Shown: one piece after another, positions 63,509-64,000 of the stretch
Position numbering within the stretch: position 1 is the first letter of the stretch
Layout: the number at the start of each line of letters is the position of its first letter
NCBI RefSeq assembly: GCF_042666505.1
Contig: NZ_JBHTDN010000003.1
Location: 248,001 to 312,000 of the forward strand
Source: Parapedobacter sp042666505
GTDB lineage: Bacteria; Bacteroidota; Bacteroidia; Sphingobacteriales; Sphingobacteriaceae
Direction: 5' to 3'
DNA: 64,000 bases
Notes under the pieces: generated by a model
Database searches by the model: none
Told to the model about the DNA's origin: nothing
Seen by the model: only the letters and a program-made list of their open reading frames with translations
Program-made: the position numbers and the translations under genes

Positions 63509-64000
63509 ATGAACCAATCATTGATTTCCTTTTGTTTGGGAATCGCTTTATCAGGTCTACTGGCATCCTGTAACCATGCCGGCAGCAGCGATCCGACGGT
63601 GAAACCCGACAGTAGCCGTTATACACGTACCATATTGGCCGAGGGGCTGGATGAGCCGATGGAAATGGTCATTCTTCCGGGTAACGATGTGCTGTTCGTG
63701 GAGCGAAAGGGCGGAGTACGACTGTATAAGGATGCAACGAAGGAACTCCGTGCTGTGGCAAACTTCGAGGTGTTCAGCGGCATCGAGGATGGGCTGCTTG
63801 GCGTGGTTGCCGACCCGGATTACGAGAAGAACCATTGGCTGTATTTTTATTATGCGGTGGCGGGCGAGAAGGCGGTAAGCAGGTTGTCACGGATGGAGTT
63901 CCGCAACGATAGCCTGCTGCGGTCGACGGAAACGGTCATTCTTGAAATCCCTACCCAGCGTATTTATTGCTGCCATTCTGCGGGGTACCTCAGGTTTGAC
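63509..64000 (+). CDS. PQQ-type sugar dehydrogenase-like lipoprotein, N-terminal part (cut by right edge)
   Basis: The ATG at 63509 opens 164 codons without a stop up to the edge. The start is a lipoprotein signal (CLGIALSGLLASC). The mature part has LAEGLDEPMEMVILPGNDVLFVERKGGVRLY, EDGLLGVVADPDYEKNHWLYFYY and CCHSAGYLRFD, the blades of the glucose/sorbosone dehydrogenase beta-propeller. These are periplasmic quinoprotein-like enzymes. Together with the oxidoreductase upstream it suggests oxidation of the imported sugar. The C-terminal domains are not visible. Confidence 0.8.
   Translation, partial: MNQSLISFCLGIALSGLLASCNHAGSSDPTVKPDSSRYTRTILAEGLDEPMEMVILPGNDVLFVERKGGVRLYKDATKELRAVANFEVFSGIEDGLLGVVADPDYEKNHWLYFYYAVAGEKAVSRLSRMEFRNDSLLRSTETVILEIPTQRIYCCHSAGYLRFD

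Noticed and set aside
1..64000. CRISPR arrays, rRNA, tRNA genes, insertion sequences, integrase or attachment sites
   Set aside because: I looked for repeat-spacer structures, tRNA-like cloverleaf ends and transposase frames and found none. The permease array is tandem gene duplication, not a transposon. A tool-based tRNA/ncRNA scan was not possible.

Overview
The window looks like chromosomal DNA of a Bacteroidota bacterium, most likely Sphingobacteriaceae (Pedobacter/Parapedobacter-like). The grounds are two SusC/SusD pairs, an ECF-sigma/FecR switch, many lipoproteins, a DUF6266-type protein, an array of Bacteroidota-style FtsX permeases of about 800 residues, and A/T-rich leaders with few strong Shine-Dalgarno sites. 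The genus is a guess; no rRNA or tRNA gene was found.

Layout. 1-6.9 kb: envelope genes (lipoproteins, an OmpA-like protein, a small outer-membrane protein, a large exported protein with an HEEFH motif) and a methyltransferase. 7.0-11.5 kb: a PhnA-domain gene, then a compact accessory-looking cassette. In the cassette a small XRE-type repressor is divergent from a four-gene operon: a large HEPN-type protein with an apparent tandem architecture, two cryptic HTH paralogues, and a protein made of two copies of one 64-residue unit. The shared intergenic region carries inverted repeats. I recognise no described system in it; it is the best candidate for something new.

12-36.7 kb: nine intact FtsX/MacB-type ABC permeases of 790-822 residues, all on the minus strand, the eroded 5' end of a tenth, and one ATPase gene. 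Four transcription units in this array begin with the same arrangement: two 16-bp near-palindromes (TGTYCGATATCGRACA type) spaced 21 bp centre to centre, followed 54-56 bp downstream by a TTGG/TGG element, in one case a good GG-N10-GC sigma-54-like promoter. An Rpn-type nuclease gene with a GI-x-QG tandem repeat sits inside the array on the opposite strand.

37.1-40.1 kb: a YceI-like lipoprotein, a DUF6266-like protein and a ROK regulator. 40.4-55.4 kb: a carbohydrate uptake and catabolism locus (AGE-family epimerase, sugar MFS permease, SusC, SusD, two F5/8-like glycan-binding lipoproteins, a TIM-barrel hydrolase-like lipoprotein, a Tat-exported flavoprotein and an ADP-ribosylglycohydrolase-like protein). 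The ROK regulator is divergent from it and probably controls it. 55.4-64 kb: an ECF sigma factor overlapping the previous gene by ATGA, a FecR anti-sigma factor, an STN-domain SusC, a SusD, a Gfo/Idh/MocA-like oxidoreductase and a PQQ-type sugar dehydrogenase cut by the window edge. Together these form a trans-envelope-regulated uptake system coupled to periplasmic oxidation.

Genome decay is visible in three places: the tenth permease stump, the leftover C-terminus of a second ADP-ribosylglycohydrolase paralogue in front of the intact one, and a possible serine-hydrolase tail after the lipoprotein gene ending at 3785. All family assignments come from reading motifs by eye; no search was run.
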